Origin: UBA5543 sp964464965
Lineage (GTDB): Bacteria; Bacteroidota; Bacteroidia; Chitinophagales; Chitinophagaceae
NCBI GenBank assembly: GCA_964464965.1
Contig: CAYXHM010000001.1
Location: 682,001-746,000, forward strand
Direction: 5' to 3'
Length of the DNA: 64,000 nt
The notes beneath the pieces were generated by a model, which did no database searches, was not told the DNA's origin, and worked only from the letters and a program-made list of their open reading frames with translations. Position 1 is the first letter of the stretch, and every line of letters begins with the position of its first letter. This document shows positions 16,602 through 24,889 of the stretch, one piece after another. The translations under genes and the position numbers were made by a program.

Positions 16602-17585
16602 TTATTTCTTTATCCAGAGCGGACCATTTTTTGTATGCAGTACCGCCAGTTTCTTTTCTTTTTCAAGCCCTTCTAATATTTCTTCAGTTTCCGCCCAGCT
16701 TAACCCGCTCAACTCTGCAAATTCCCTGGTGGTGAGTGTAGGGTATTTGTCAAACAGACTTACCCAATCCCTGGTATATACCATCTTGATAGCTTTAGGA
16801 TGCATTTTTTCTATAGCCGCTTCATAAACGCCATAAGGTTTGGAGCCATATACAAATTCAGATTTGCCTGCTATATCCGTAACAAATACAGAAGGGAATC
16901 CTCTTACACCCATGCTACGCGCCAGCTCCAGGTCTTGCTGAAACAGTTCTTTAGCTTTACCCTCATAATCCTGTTTCAGTTGTTCAACGTCCAGCCCGGC
17001 TTTCATCGCGGCATTTGCTATATGCTCCCATTTGGTTATATTCTTTTTCTTCAGGAAAACCATCTCGCGCAATTCACGCAGGAAGACAATGGCCTTGTGC
17101 TCGTCCTGCATTTGTGCGGCCTTAAAGGCTATAGATGGCGGATAAGACGATTCTAAAGGATCTTCCAGCCACACATCCCCATCTATAGGCATCTTGTAGT
17201 GTGCGCTCACTTCGTCCCAATGGTGTGCCACGTCGGCAGGCTTGCTTATACCCCCGCTGTTGTAACTCCAGTCGGGTAGCAATCCGCCCATATGGTATTC
17301 AATTTCTACATCATTGCCGTACTCCAGTTTCAATTTTCTCAATTGTGGTTCTATACCCCAGCATGACGAGCATATGGGATCTGTGAAATAAATAATCCTT
17401 ACCGGTTTCTTCTCAGCCACAACCGGGTGGATATGAACTACACCATCTTTCACAGGCACCTCGCATATACCTGTCTGCGGATCGCACAACAGGGGGTTTG
17501 TATTTTTTTCCATATTCTTTTTTTCTTGTGCCAGGCAACTATTGCTGCCCAGTATTAATAAAATCATGAATGCTTTTATATTCAT
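16602..17585 (-). CDS. Exported DsbA/FrnE-like thioredoxin-fold protein with C-terminal HTH-like tail
   Basis: 327 residues. A leader (MNIKAFMILLILGSNSCLAQ) directs export. Two Cys at about 34 and 41 precede the DsbA fold, whose active site is FTDPICSSCWG (C72-C75). The cis-Pro loop is GVRGFPSVFV. The central region (VAHHWDEV, SYPPSIAFKAAQ, FLRELREMVFLKKKNI) matches the FrnE/SpxH-like branch of DsbA-family proteins. The last ~50 residues (TLTTREFAELSGLSWAETEEILEGLEKEKKLAVLHTK in part) look like a winged-helix module. It is likely a periplasmic or envelope thiol oxidoreductase. It is divergent from an HxlR regulator that has one N-terminal Cys. Confidence 0.85.
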   Translation of the reverse strand: MNIKAFMILLILGSNSCLAQEKKNMEKNTNPLLCDPQTGICEVPVKDGVVHIHPVVAEKKPVRIIYFTDPICSSCWGIEPQLRKLKLEYGNDVEIEYHMGGLLPDWSYNSGGISKPADVAHHWDEVSAHYKMPIDGDVWLEDPLESSYPPSIAFKAAQMQDEHKAIVFLRELREMVFLKKKNITKWEHIANAAMKAGLDVEQLKQDYEGKAKELFQQDLELARSMGVRGFPSVFVTDIAGKSEFVYGSKPYGVYEAAIEKMHPKAIKMVYTRDWVSLFDKYPTLTTREFAELSGLSWAETEEILEGLEKEKKLAVLHTKNGPLWIKK

Positions 17586-17664
17586 AGTACTATGTTTAGT
17601 TAAAATTCTAGGCTATACTCACCAGCATATGCTTTGAATCTCTAACTTTAATGCAAAGTTCCGA

Positions 17665-18009
17665 TTGCGGAAGGGATATACAATAAGTCTGAAAAACCTG
17701 ACTACCAATAACAACATAGAGAATGATAATAGCTGCCCTGCAGAAGGGCTGTTAAAGATGCTTTCAGGTAAGTTCAAACTACAAATATTCCGTATAGCGG
17801 TAGATGGGCCTGTGCGTTTCAATACGCTTATGCGCGAAATAAACGGCGCAAATAAACAAACAGTAGCTGTCGCACTGCGCGAACTGGAAGAAGTAGGGCT
17901 ACTGATAAAAACCATCATCACCCAAAAGCCATTGCATATTGAGTATAACCTGTCTGAAAGGGGCCGCTCGCTTATACCTGTTTTCAGACAACTGGAATCT
18001 ATTTCATGA
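17665..18009 (+). CDS. HxlR-family winged-helix regulator
   Basis: 114 residues matching HxlR/MarR-like regulators: CPAEGLLKMLSGKFKLQIFRIAVDGPVRFNTLMREINGANKQTVAVALRELEEVGLL shows the family pattern (Cys, then helix, 'GK.K..I...' and 'L..LE..GL'), ending in LSERGRSLIPV. The single Cys (about residue 24) is at the position used for thiol sensing in some HxlR proteins. The start is TTG at 17665; there is no ATG, so a slightly later non-ATG start is possible. It diverges from the DsbA-like gene across an 80-base gap, the usual layout for a regulator and its target. Confidence 0.88.
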   Translation: MRKGYTISLKNLTTNNNIENDNSCPAEGLLKMLSGKFKLQIFRIAVDGPVRFNTLMREINGANKQTVAVALRELEEVGLLIKTIITQKPLHIEYNLSERGRSLIPVFRQLESIS

Positions 18010-18066
18010 TTGTATAATGTCGCCTTTTTACAAGGTGATAATGATCCCAATACATAATTTAGCGTA

Positions 18067-18417
18067 ATGATAAAGATTGCTACGGCACGTCAATTAGCTA
18101 TGTCCTTTGATGAAGTAACGGAAGAGCCGCACTTTGAAAAGACTTCTTTCCGCGTTGCGAAGAAAATATTCGCTACTATGAATGAGCCTGAGCAACGCAT
18201 GACTGTACGTCTCTCTCATATAGACCAGGATGTGTTTTGCTCTTTTGATAAAAATGTAATCTACCCAGTACCTAATGCATGGGGCAAACACGGCTGGACA
18301 CATGTAAACCTGCGCACCGTCCGCAAAGAAATGCTGAAGGATATTCTGACCGTCAGCTACTGTACAGTAGCGCCTAAACGGCTGGCGGAGAAATATAAAA
18401 TTGACCCTGAATTATAG
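18067..18417 (+). CDS. MmcQ/YjbR-family protein
   Basis: 116 residues with the YjbR double-wing fold pattern: TARQLAMSFDEVTEEPHFEKTSFRVAKKIFATM near the start, then VRLSHIDQDVF, NAWGKHGWTHVNLRTV and a C-terminal helix ending APKRLAEKYKI. The family is annotated as DNA-binding by fold, but its role is not known. Its start is 57 bases after the HxlR gene on the same strand, so co-transcription is possible. Confidence 0.9.
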   Translation: MIKIATARQLAMSFDEVTEEPHFEKTSFRVAKKIFATMNEPEQRMTVRLSHIDQDVFCSFDKNVIYPVPNAWGKHGWTHVNLRTVRKEMLKDILTVSYCTVAPKRLAEKYKIDPEL

Positions 18418-18421
18418 GGAT

Positions 18422-18444
18422 AAAAAAAGCCTGCTGTCGCAGGC
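18422..18444 (-). terminator. Terminator of fabH
   Basis: On the minus strand GCCTGC-GACA-GCAGGC is followed by seven T. It lies 27 bases beyond the fabH stop. The plus-strand YjbR gene ends just upstream, so it sits between convergent genes. Confidence 0.85.
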
Positions 18445-18470
18445 CGTAAATATATCTTTTCCGTCAATTA

Positions 18471-19469
18471 CTACTTAGTGTCATAAGCCCACTTAATATA
18501 AGTTGCACCCCAGGTAAAACCACCGCCAAATGCAGCCAGTATTATATTGTCGCCTTTATGCAGTTGCTTTTCCCATTCCCACAGGCAAAGAGGTAAAGTA
18601 CCGTTTGTAGTATTACCATAGCGCTGTATGTTCACCATTACCTTTTTCTCGTCCAGCCCCATACGTTCTGCCGTAGCATCAATTATGCGTTTGTTGGCCT
18701 GGTGTGGCACCAGCCATGCTATATCTTCAGCCTGCAGGTTGTTGCGCTCCATAATATCAGCTGCTACTTCTGCCATGTTTTTTACCGCAAATTTGAATAC
18801 TGTTTTACCCTCCTGGTACACAAAATGCTCTTTGTTCATCACCGTTTCCAGCGTTGCCGGTTTTACAGAGCCACCGGCTTTCTGGTGCAGGAATGCCCGG
18901 CCGCTACCGTCGCTATGCAGTTTTGAGTCTATTATACCGTAGCCATCTGTATTGGGCTCTAATAACACTGCACCGCCGCCATCGCCAAATATGATACAGG
19001 TAGTACGGTCTTCATAATTCAGTATAGAACTCATTTTATCTACACCTATTACCATTACCTTTTTGTACTTGCCTGTTTCTATAAATTGAGAACCTGTAGT
19101 AAGTGCAAACAAAAATCCACTGCAAGCTGCACTTACATCATAACCAAAAGCGTTTACCGCGCCCAGTTTGTCTGATATTACATTGGCCGTAGCCGGGAAA
19201 ATCATATCAGGTGTTGTGGTAGCGCAGATGATCAGGTCAATTTCATCTGCCCCTATGCCGCGTTTCTTCAATAAGTCCTGTGCTGCTGCAACGGCTATAT
19301 CACTGCTGCCTTTACCCTCTCCTTTCAGTATCCTACGCTCTTTTATCCCTGTTCTAGTCGTTATCCATTCGTCCGTTGTGTCTATTATTGTTTCCAACTC
19401 TTTGTTGGTCAAAATATAATCGGGGACATAACCGCCTACTGCCGTGATGGCAGCATGTATTTTTTGCAT
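18471..19469 (-). CDS. fabH: Beta-ketoacyl-ACP synthase III (FabH)
   Basis: Condenses acetyl-CoA or a branched starter acyl-CoA with malonyl-ACP to begin fatty-acid synthesis. The Cys-His-Asn triad is visible: DVSAACSGF (C116), VPHQANKRI (H256) and YGNTTNGTLPL (N286). The C-terminal GGGFTWGATYIKW is typical. Full length at 332 residues. A TAATTTTG box at 19488 fits a dedicated promoter, so fabH may be expressed separately from fabG 66 bases upstream. Bacteroidota usually hold two FabH-type enzymes, and this could be either. Confidence 0.95.
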   Translation of the reverse strand: MQKIHAAITAVGGYVPDYILTNKELETIIDTTDEWITTRTGIKERRILKGEGKGSSDIAVAAAQDLLKKRGIGADEIDLIICATTTPDMIFPATANVISDKLGAVNAFGYDVSAACSGFLFALTTGSQFIETGKYKKVMVIGVDKMSSILNYEDRTTCIIFGDGGGAVLLEPNTDGYGIIDSKLHSDGSGRAFLHQKAGGSVKPATLETVMNKEHFVYQEGKTVFKFAVKNMAEVAADIMERNNLQAEDIAWLVPHQANKRIIDATAERMGLDEKKVMVNIQRYGNTTNGTLPLCLWEWEKQLHKGDNIILAAFGGGFTWGATYIKWAYDTK

Positions 19470-19487
19470 TTAGAATTATTTAATTAG

Positions 19488-19495
19488 CAAAATTA
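19488..19495 (-). promoter_or_regulatory. -7 box upstream of fabH
   Basis: Reads TAATTTTG on the minus strand, a full TAnnTTTG match, 18 bases before the fabH ATG. Confidence 0.5.
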
Positions 19496-19535
19496 GGTGT
19501 TTAATTCATCAAAGCTATTTCGCAGGCGTTAAAAC

Positions 19536-20282
19536 TCAGGTATCTAACCCGCCGCACACCCCCAGCACCTGCCCGGTTATATAGCTGCTCATATCGCTGG
19601 CCAGGAAAAGGGCCGCATTGGCCACCTCTTCAGCCTTGCCAAAGCGCTGCAATGGTATTTTTGAAAACCATTGTTCCGCCCCGCCATCTTTCAGGTAGCC
19701 GGTCATATCGGTTTCTATAAAGCCCGGTGCTATAGCGTTGCAACGTATGTTGCGGCTGCCCAGCTCCAGCGCTATAGATTTTGTAAAGCCAATAACACCC
19801 GCCTTTGATGCGGAATAGCTGCTTTGCCCGCCATTGCCGCTGACACCCACTACAGAGCTCAGGTTGATGATGCTGCCTGTACGGGCTTTCATCATGGGGC
19901 GTATTACCTGTTTGGTCAGGTTGTACACAGATTTCAGGTTGGCGCCTATCACTTCATCCCATTGCTGCTCTGTAAGGCGCAGCAGCAGGTTATCGCGTGA
20001 GATGCCCGCATTGTTAACACATATATCTATGGTACCAAATTCATTTACTACATCATTGGCCAGTTGTTCTGCCGCGGCGTAATCTCCCGCATCGCTTTTA
20101 TAGCCTTTGGCTTTTACGCCCATAGCTGCCAGTTTTGCCTCCAGCGCCTCAGCCCTTTCTACAGACGACAGGTATGTGAATGCCACATTTGCGCCGTGTT
20201 CGGCAAATTTTATGGCAATAGCCTCGCCTATACCACGGCTTGCCCCGGTTACCAGCGCGGTTTTATTTTCCAGTAATTTCAT
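19536..20282 (-). CDS. fabG: 3-oxoacyl-ACP reductase (FabG)
   Basis: NADPH-dependent reduction of 3-oxoacyl-ACP in fatty-acid elongation. It is a classical short-chain dehydrogenase: TGASRGIG at 12-19, NNAGISRDNLL at about 90-100, catalytic S143, Y156 and K160 (SSYSASK), and IAPGFIETDMT. The end GQVLGVCGGLDT is the FabG signature, distinguishing it from generic SDRs. 248 residues, full length. It is followed by fabH on the same strand, giving a small fatty-acid synthesis cluster. Confidence 0.95.
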   Translation of the reverse strand: MKLLENKTALVTGASRGIGEAIAIKFAEHGANVAFTYLSSVERAEALEAKLAAMGVKAKGYKSDAGDYAAAEQLANDVVNEFGTIDICVNNAGISRDNLLLRLTEQQWDEVIGANLKSVYNLTKQVIRPMMKARTGSIINLSSVVGVSGNGGQSSYSASKAGVIGFTKSIALELGSRNIRCNAIAPGFIETDMTGYLKDGGAEQWFSKIPLQRFGKAEEVANAALFLASDMSSYITGQVLGVCGGLDT

Positions 20283-20517
20283 TGTTTCTCAGAAAATGGA
20301 TTTGGCTGCTAAAATAATCATAAGGCGATAGAAATGCACCAGAATTAAGGAATATTATCAGCCTACGATAATAAATAGCATGCCTATTTTCACTCGTGGA
20401 ACTCTTTTGCCGGTAAAATATTGTATGGGAATAGTCAAATTTCACATTTTAACAACTTTGCAGCTTTGTAAATAGGTTATTATATAGTAATTTGCAGCAA
20501 AGTAAAAAGAACCGAAG

Positions 20518-21231
20518 ATGAGGAAAATTGTTTACCTGCTATTTTTACCATTACTATTTGCTGCCAATACCGGCAAAGCGCAGAATTTTAGTATGCAACA
20601 CGATACAGTGAAGTCTACTGTGCCCGTATATACGGATATATATAACTATGTAAATAATACTTCCGGTTCTACGATAAGTGTCAACTGGCGTATAATATCC
20701 GAAACCTTACCGCAAAGTTGGGAAGATCATGGGTCATTTGGCCTTTGTGATAATGTAACCTGTTATACAACTTCTATTTTAGCAGGTACCGCTCAAACAT
20801 CTGATACTTTTAGTGGTTCGAGGATGTTATTTAAAATGCAATTTGATGGCAGCCCCGCCTCTGTTACGCCGGGCGGACCTTATTATGTTACTGCAGAGAT
20901 TTCAGACCTTAGCTTTACAGATACAGTAACTTTTGAACTGTACAAATGGCCTACATCTGTACCAAAGGTAACTAACAGCGTAGCTAAAGAAGAAGTGACT
21001 CTTTACCCTAATCCGGCATATAACGAGGTTAATGTTACCTTCAGCAAAGAAGCAGGTATCAAAACCATAGCTATATACAACCTTGTTGGCAAGCAGGTAG
21101 CTGCATACAGGAATACCAACAACAGCAGCGCAAAACTTGACATTGACAAAATACCATCGGGTATTTACTTTGTACGCCTGATGGATGGCGCAGGACGCAC
21201 TGTAGCCACCAGGAGGTTTACGCACCAATAA
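20518..21231 (+). CDS. Small secreted protein with T9SS type A sorting domain
   Basis: 237 residues: signal peptide (1-21, ending GKAQ), a ~130-residue beta-rich body with two Cys (LCDNVTCYT), then a type A T9SS sorting domain from about residue 158 (VTLYPNPAYNEVNVTF, IYNLVGKQVAAY, LDIDKIPSGIYFVRL). The body has the look of a small Ig-like fold (SGSTISVNWRIISE..P..W). No known enzyme motif. It precedes two more T9SS cargo genes. Confidence 0.82.
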   Translation: MRKIVYLLFLPLLFAANTGKAQNFSMQHDTVKSTVPVYTDIYNYVNNTSGSTISVNWRIISETLPQSWEDHGSFGLCDNVTCYTTSILAGTAQTSDTFSGSRMLFKMQFDGSPASVTPGGPYYVTAEISDLSFTDTVTFELYKWPTSVPKVTNSVAKEEVTLYPNPAYNEVNVTFSKEAGIKTIAIYNLVGKQVAAYRNTNNSSAKLDIDKIPSGIYFVRLMDGAGRTVATRRFTHQ

Positions 21232-21255
21232 TAATTTCTCTACATAACATTATGA

Positions 21256-21283
21256 ATCCCCTCTCAACCGAGGGGATTTTTTT
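21256..21283 (+). terminator. Terminator after the small T9SS gene
   Basis: ATCCCCTC and GAGGGGAT pair around TCAACC and are followed by seven T. Confidence 0.9.
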
Positions 21284-21415
21284 ATTGGCGGTTGTTAAGC
21301 AAATATTTTATTTAATAGTATTGTAAAAAATTATGTTGTTATTATATTATTAACAATTAATTTAAGTACATTAGAATATATTATAATTTTCTTAACCACT
21401 AAAGCAATAAATGTT

Positions 21416-22639
21416 ATGAAAAGACTATTACTTCCGGCATTGTTATTAGCAGCATTAAGTACTGATGCGCAAACAAAAAAAGTACTGCTTGAAGATTTTA
21501 CAGGTATTTGGTGTGGTCACTGTCCTAACGGTTCGAAAGGAATTGATGATATGGAAGCTCAATACCCTGCTAACTTCCTTGCCGTTGCTGTACATAATGA
21601 TAATTCTGCATCTTTAGCCGGACCAAAAGATGTGCTAGAAATCGCAGAAGGAGAATATCTGGCAACATCTGCCGGACTAGGTTCAAAAGGCTTCCCCAGT
21701 GGTGCTGTTGATAGGAAGTTATGGTGGCCAAGTAATCTTATCCCCAATAATCCGCCATCGCAACCTTTAGATACATCTACCGTTCGCTTAGGTATTAACG
21801 GGGCGGCCCAACAATGGAAAATGGCTGTTGATACGCAAACCCAAAAAACAGCAATAGTATCCATTTCATTTGCCAACTTCCATATTAATGCTAATGGAGA
21901 TTATGTTACAGATGTAAAAGTTAAGTTTACTTCTGCTCCTCAGGCCGGCATCCCTTTAGTCCTACAGGTATATGTGATTGAGGACAGCATTAAGGCTGAA
22001 GTTTTTGGCAGTGATAACCTAAAACAAGTGAGCTATAACAGTCATTATGGTTCTTCTGGCACAACAAGCGCACCTGTTTATATAACAACTACAGCCAATA
22101 AATTTTATCATAACAATACTTTACGCGCTGCCATTGGCGGTAATTGGGGCTTCCCGATACCAACTCCCACAGTTGGCCAGGAATGGACAAAAAATGTACA
22201 AATAACATTCCCTGCATCAGCAATACCTGCGCCTTGGGTTAAAAAAAATGTCCATTTTTATGCGTTTGTAGCACAGAATGGCACCTACAAATCACATAAA
22301 CAAGTATTGAATGCGGAATCAATCAGTGCAATGGCATTCAATAAAGTAGGCATATCTGATGTGACGGCATTGAGCATTCTGAATGCACATCCTAACCCTG
22401 CAAAATCTTCTGATGTAATAAACATAGAATACAATATCGCAAATAGCGAAGTTGTTACAATGAAGGTTTATAATTTGGTCGGGCAGCAAGTAGCGCAACC
22501 TTATTCAAGTAACGAGGTTAAAGGTGCACATACTATTTTATGGAGACCATCTGAGAGCAATGTAACAACTCCTGGTATATACCTCGTAGAAATTTCAAGC
22601 CCTTCAGGCAAACAAGTACAGCGGATCAATATCCGTTAA
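21416..22639 (+). CDS. Omp28-related secreted protein with T9SS sorting domain
   Basis: 407 residues with a signal peptide (about 1-19). It then shows the Omp28/thioredoxin-like start VLLEDFTGIWCGHCPNGSKG, with an intact CxxC (C33, C36), AVAVHND and a later beta-sandwich. The C-terminus is a type A sorting domain (LNAHPNPAKSSDVINIEY, VYNLVGQQVAQ, TPGIYLVEI). Omp28 proteins are secreted thioredoxin-fold proteins of uncertain role. The preceding ~130 bases are very AT-rich. It ends at a large bidirectional hairpin. Compare the gene at 39317, where the same motif has lost both Cys. Confidence 0.88.
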   Translation: MKRLLLPALLLAALSTDAQTKKVLLEDFTGIWCGHCPNGSKGIDDMEAQYPANFLAVAVHNDNSASLAGPKDVLEIAEGEYLATSAGLGSKGFPSGAVDRKLWWPSNLIPNNPPSQPLDTSTVRLGINGAAQQWKMAVDTQTQKTAIVSISFANFHINANGDYVTDVKVKFTSAPQAGIPLVLQVYVIEDSIKAEVFGSDNLKQVSYNSHYGSSGTTSAPVYITTTANKFYHNNTLRAAIGGNWGFPIPTPTVGQEWTKNVQITFPASAIPAPWVKKNVHFYAFVAQNGTYKSHKQVLNAESISAMAFNKVGISDVTALSILNAHPNPAKSSDVINIEYNIANSEVVTMKVYNLVGQQVAQPYSSNEVKGAHTILWRPSESNVTTPGIYLVEISSPSGKQVQRINIR

Positions 22640-22658
22640 TAAATAATTTAATTTCAGA

Positions 22659-22696
22659 AAACGATAAAGGGTGCCAATCGGCACCCTTTATCGTTT
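22659..22696. terminator. Bidirectional terminator, perfect 17-base stem
   Basis: AAACGATAAAGGGTGCC and its exact reverse complement flank loop AATC. A-rich and T-rich ends make it work on both strands, between the + Omp28-like gene and the - broken T9SS gene. Confidence 0.92.
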
Positions 22697-22711
22697 ATAC
22701 TCAATAGCATC

Positions 22712-24754
22712 TTATTTAATCACAACCTTTTCTGTATGTACTATTTGATTTGCCCTGACGGTTGCGATGTACACACCTGTACTTAATACTGGTAATGAGA
22801 CCTTAACTGCATTACCTCCTACTCCGGAATTTTCTACTACCACTTTACCCGTTACATCGGTAAGTACAAATTCATATTTACCATCCACATTAGTAAGGTC
22901 AATATTCAATTCATTCGTAGCGGGGTTGGGATAAATGCTAATGGCATTACCATCAATTACATTTTTTACACCTAAAGACTTGCCTGGCTTGTAATACCCG
23001 GTAGAGCAATGAGTATATGATGGAAAGTTATTGAAAACATCTGTAAATGTTACAATGCTGTAAACATCAAAATTTATGGTTTCATACCCAACTGATTCAA
23101 AAGTACTTTGATCAAAGGCTATATCATAAAAATAGCTTCCACACATGTCGTTAATATGTTTTTGACAGTCCGGCTCGTTATATTGTATATTGTTAACCTG
23201 CAAAAATTTTGTTTTCAGGTTTGTACTCGAAGGGTTTTCAATGTTATCAGCAATAGGTAATACCATTCCCGGTAGAGATACCGGTGGATTCGAACCCCAT
23301 TTGGATTGTCATAGTGACGCTCGACAGAAGCAAAAGTATATAGCCGCCTTATATCTTCTCTAGTTTCGCCCACGCCTATTGACCCGGTTAAGTAATCCAT
23401 AGTTAACGCACTTGTACCTTGTGAGGACAAGTATATTTTATGATCAGGTAGTGGTGCTAACGGTAAAAAGCCTGTAGTATAATCAAACCAACCATATCCA
23501 AAATACATATAGTTTATGAAAGGATTGATATTTGTACTACTCGGCCATAAACTTCCGGGAGGCAATGAAACACATGGCGGATTGTAAATTGTTCTTTGTT
23601 CACCAATAACTGCAATATGATTATTTGCCATTGAAGTGTAGGAATTACTGTGCAACTCCAAGAACTGCTTACCGAAGCCGCCTGTCATTTTTATAGAGGG
23701 TATAGGATAATTATATACTGACAAATCATTCTTAATACGCACTATACCATAAGTGGACGAGTTCGGAGATATTCCATCAAATCCATTAATGAGAATAACA
23801 ATATCCGCATCATCTTCTGCACGATAACCATTTTGACCACCATACACTCCACCGCGAATATCAATGCCGTACAATCCTCTACCCCTTTCTTCGTCACCAT
23901 AACATACTGCTTCCCAATATGGGTATATACCATTCATGGATACATTAGACAAATTGGCGTCAAATTTTGCCGCCAAAGCACAAGAAACATTACTATAGCA
24001 TTGCACCGAGCCGTGATCAGTTTCATTAGAAGCTCCTGTTACTAATAAAGGAAATGTTTGACCATAATTATATGGCGATATTTTCAATGCCATGTCATTA
24101 TCTTTTCCATAATGAAATCCACTGTTCCAGAAATAACTTATTACGCTACCATTAGAAACATCCAAACGAAGCATCATACCATACTTATCAGAGTAATTAT
24201 TATTTGGCTCGTTTGGATATTCAGTGTTAGCAGCAGAATACCCACAAATGTATAAATAGCCGTTATCCGCAAAATACGAATGCGTAGGATTATATGTTCC
24301 TGTGGGTCTGGTGGTTTGTTATAATGCCTATTGCAGGATTAACAGGCAGGTCGTTTCCTGAAAGGTCTACTCCTGCAACATACACATAATCAGTGGGTAA
24401 GCCGCGATGCCTTGCCTGGATGGTTATCCAGAATTCATTTGCGCTCTGGCAGGCTATATCCACTACCCTAAACTCATGGTCAAATTGCGCCCAGGAAGTC
24501 CGCTCGCTTATTACATTACCTAAATCGTCAAGATGCATAAAATGCCAACCGGGGTAGGGGTGGTTGGCATCGTAAACAGTACCGGCAGCAACATATTCAG
24601 GCGCTATTCCTGCTACGCCTGTACCGGGTATTAATTCAATACTATAACCCCGGTGATTATTTTGCCATTCGTGTGTCGTAAGTGTAGCCAGAACATTGAG
24701 GTGCAGTGAGAGAAAACATGTGAGGATCAAAATGGTTTTTTGTAAATGTTTCAT
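22712..24754 (-). pseudogene. Broken T9SS cargo gene (two opposite frameshifts)
   Basis: Three minus-strand reading frames make one interrupted gene. 24754-24290 has a signal peptide (ending VLA) and a secreted domain. 24177-23215, in another frame, carries the middle. 23266-22712, back in the first frame, ends with a type A T9SS domain (ISIYPNPATNELNIDL, TEKVVIK). Conceptually reading through near 24320 after removing one A from ACAAACC gives ITTTRPTGTYNPTHSY without a stop. Near 23293, adding one base to ATCCACC gives R-I-P-P-V-S-L-P-G-M. So one +1 and one -1 change, each in a short homopolymer, restore a ~680-residue protein. It could be a pseudogene, an assembly error, or (less likely) a phase-variable gene. 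No known domain besides the export signals. Confidence 0.8.
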
Positions 24755-24834
24755 GTTAAAAGTTTTAAAAAGTAATTAGATATTATAAACATACTTAATT
24801 TTTTATTATTTTCTATATCATTTTATCATTAACT

Positions 24835-24870
24835 ATAAAAAAGAACGGGCTGCCAATTGGCAGCCCGTTT
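24835..24870 (-). terminator. Terminator downstream of gltX
   Basis: AACGGGCTGCC and GGCAGCCCGTT form a perfect 11-base stem with loop AATT; on the minus strand it is followed by a T-rich run. It lies 20 bases after the gltX stop. Its TGCCAATTGGCA core resembles that of the hairpin at 22659. Confidence 0.9.
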
Positions 24871-24889
24871 TAAGTATATAGTAATATGC

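Noticed and set aside
23215..24177. The middle frame as an independent 320-residue gene
   Set aside because: Its ATG is internal, there is no signal peptide or promoter, and the reading frame upstream of the ATG continues as plausible protein up to the first frameshift.
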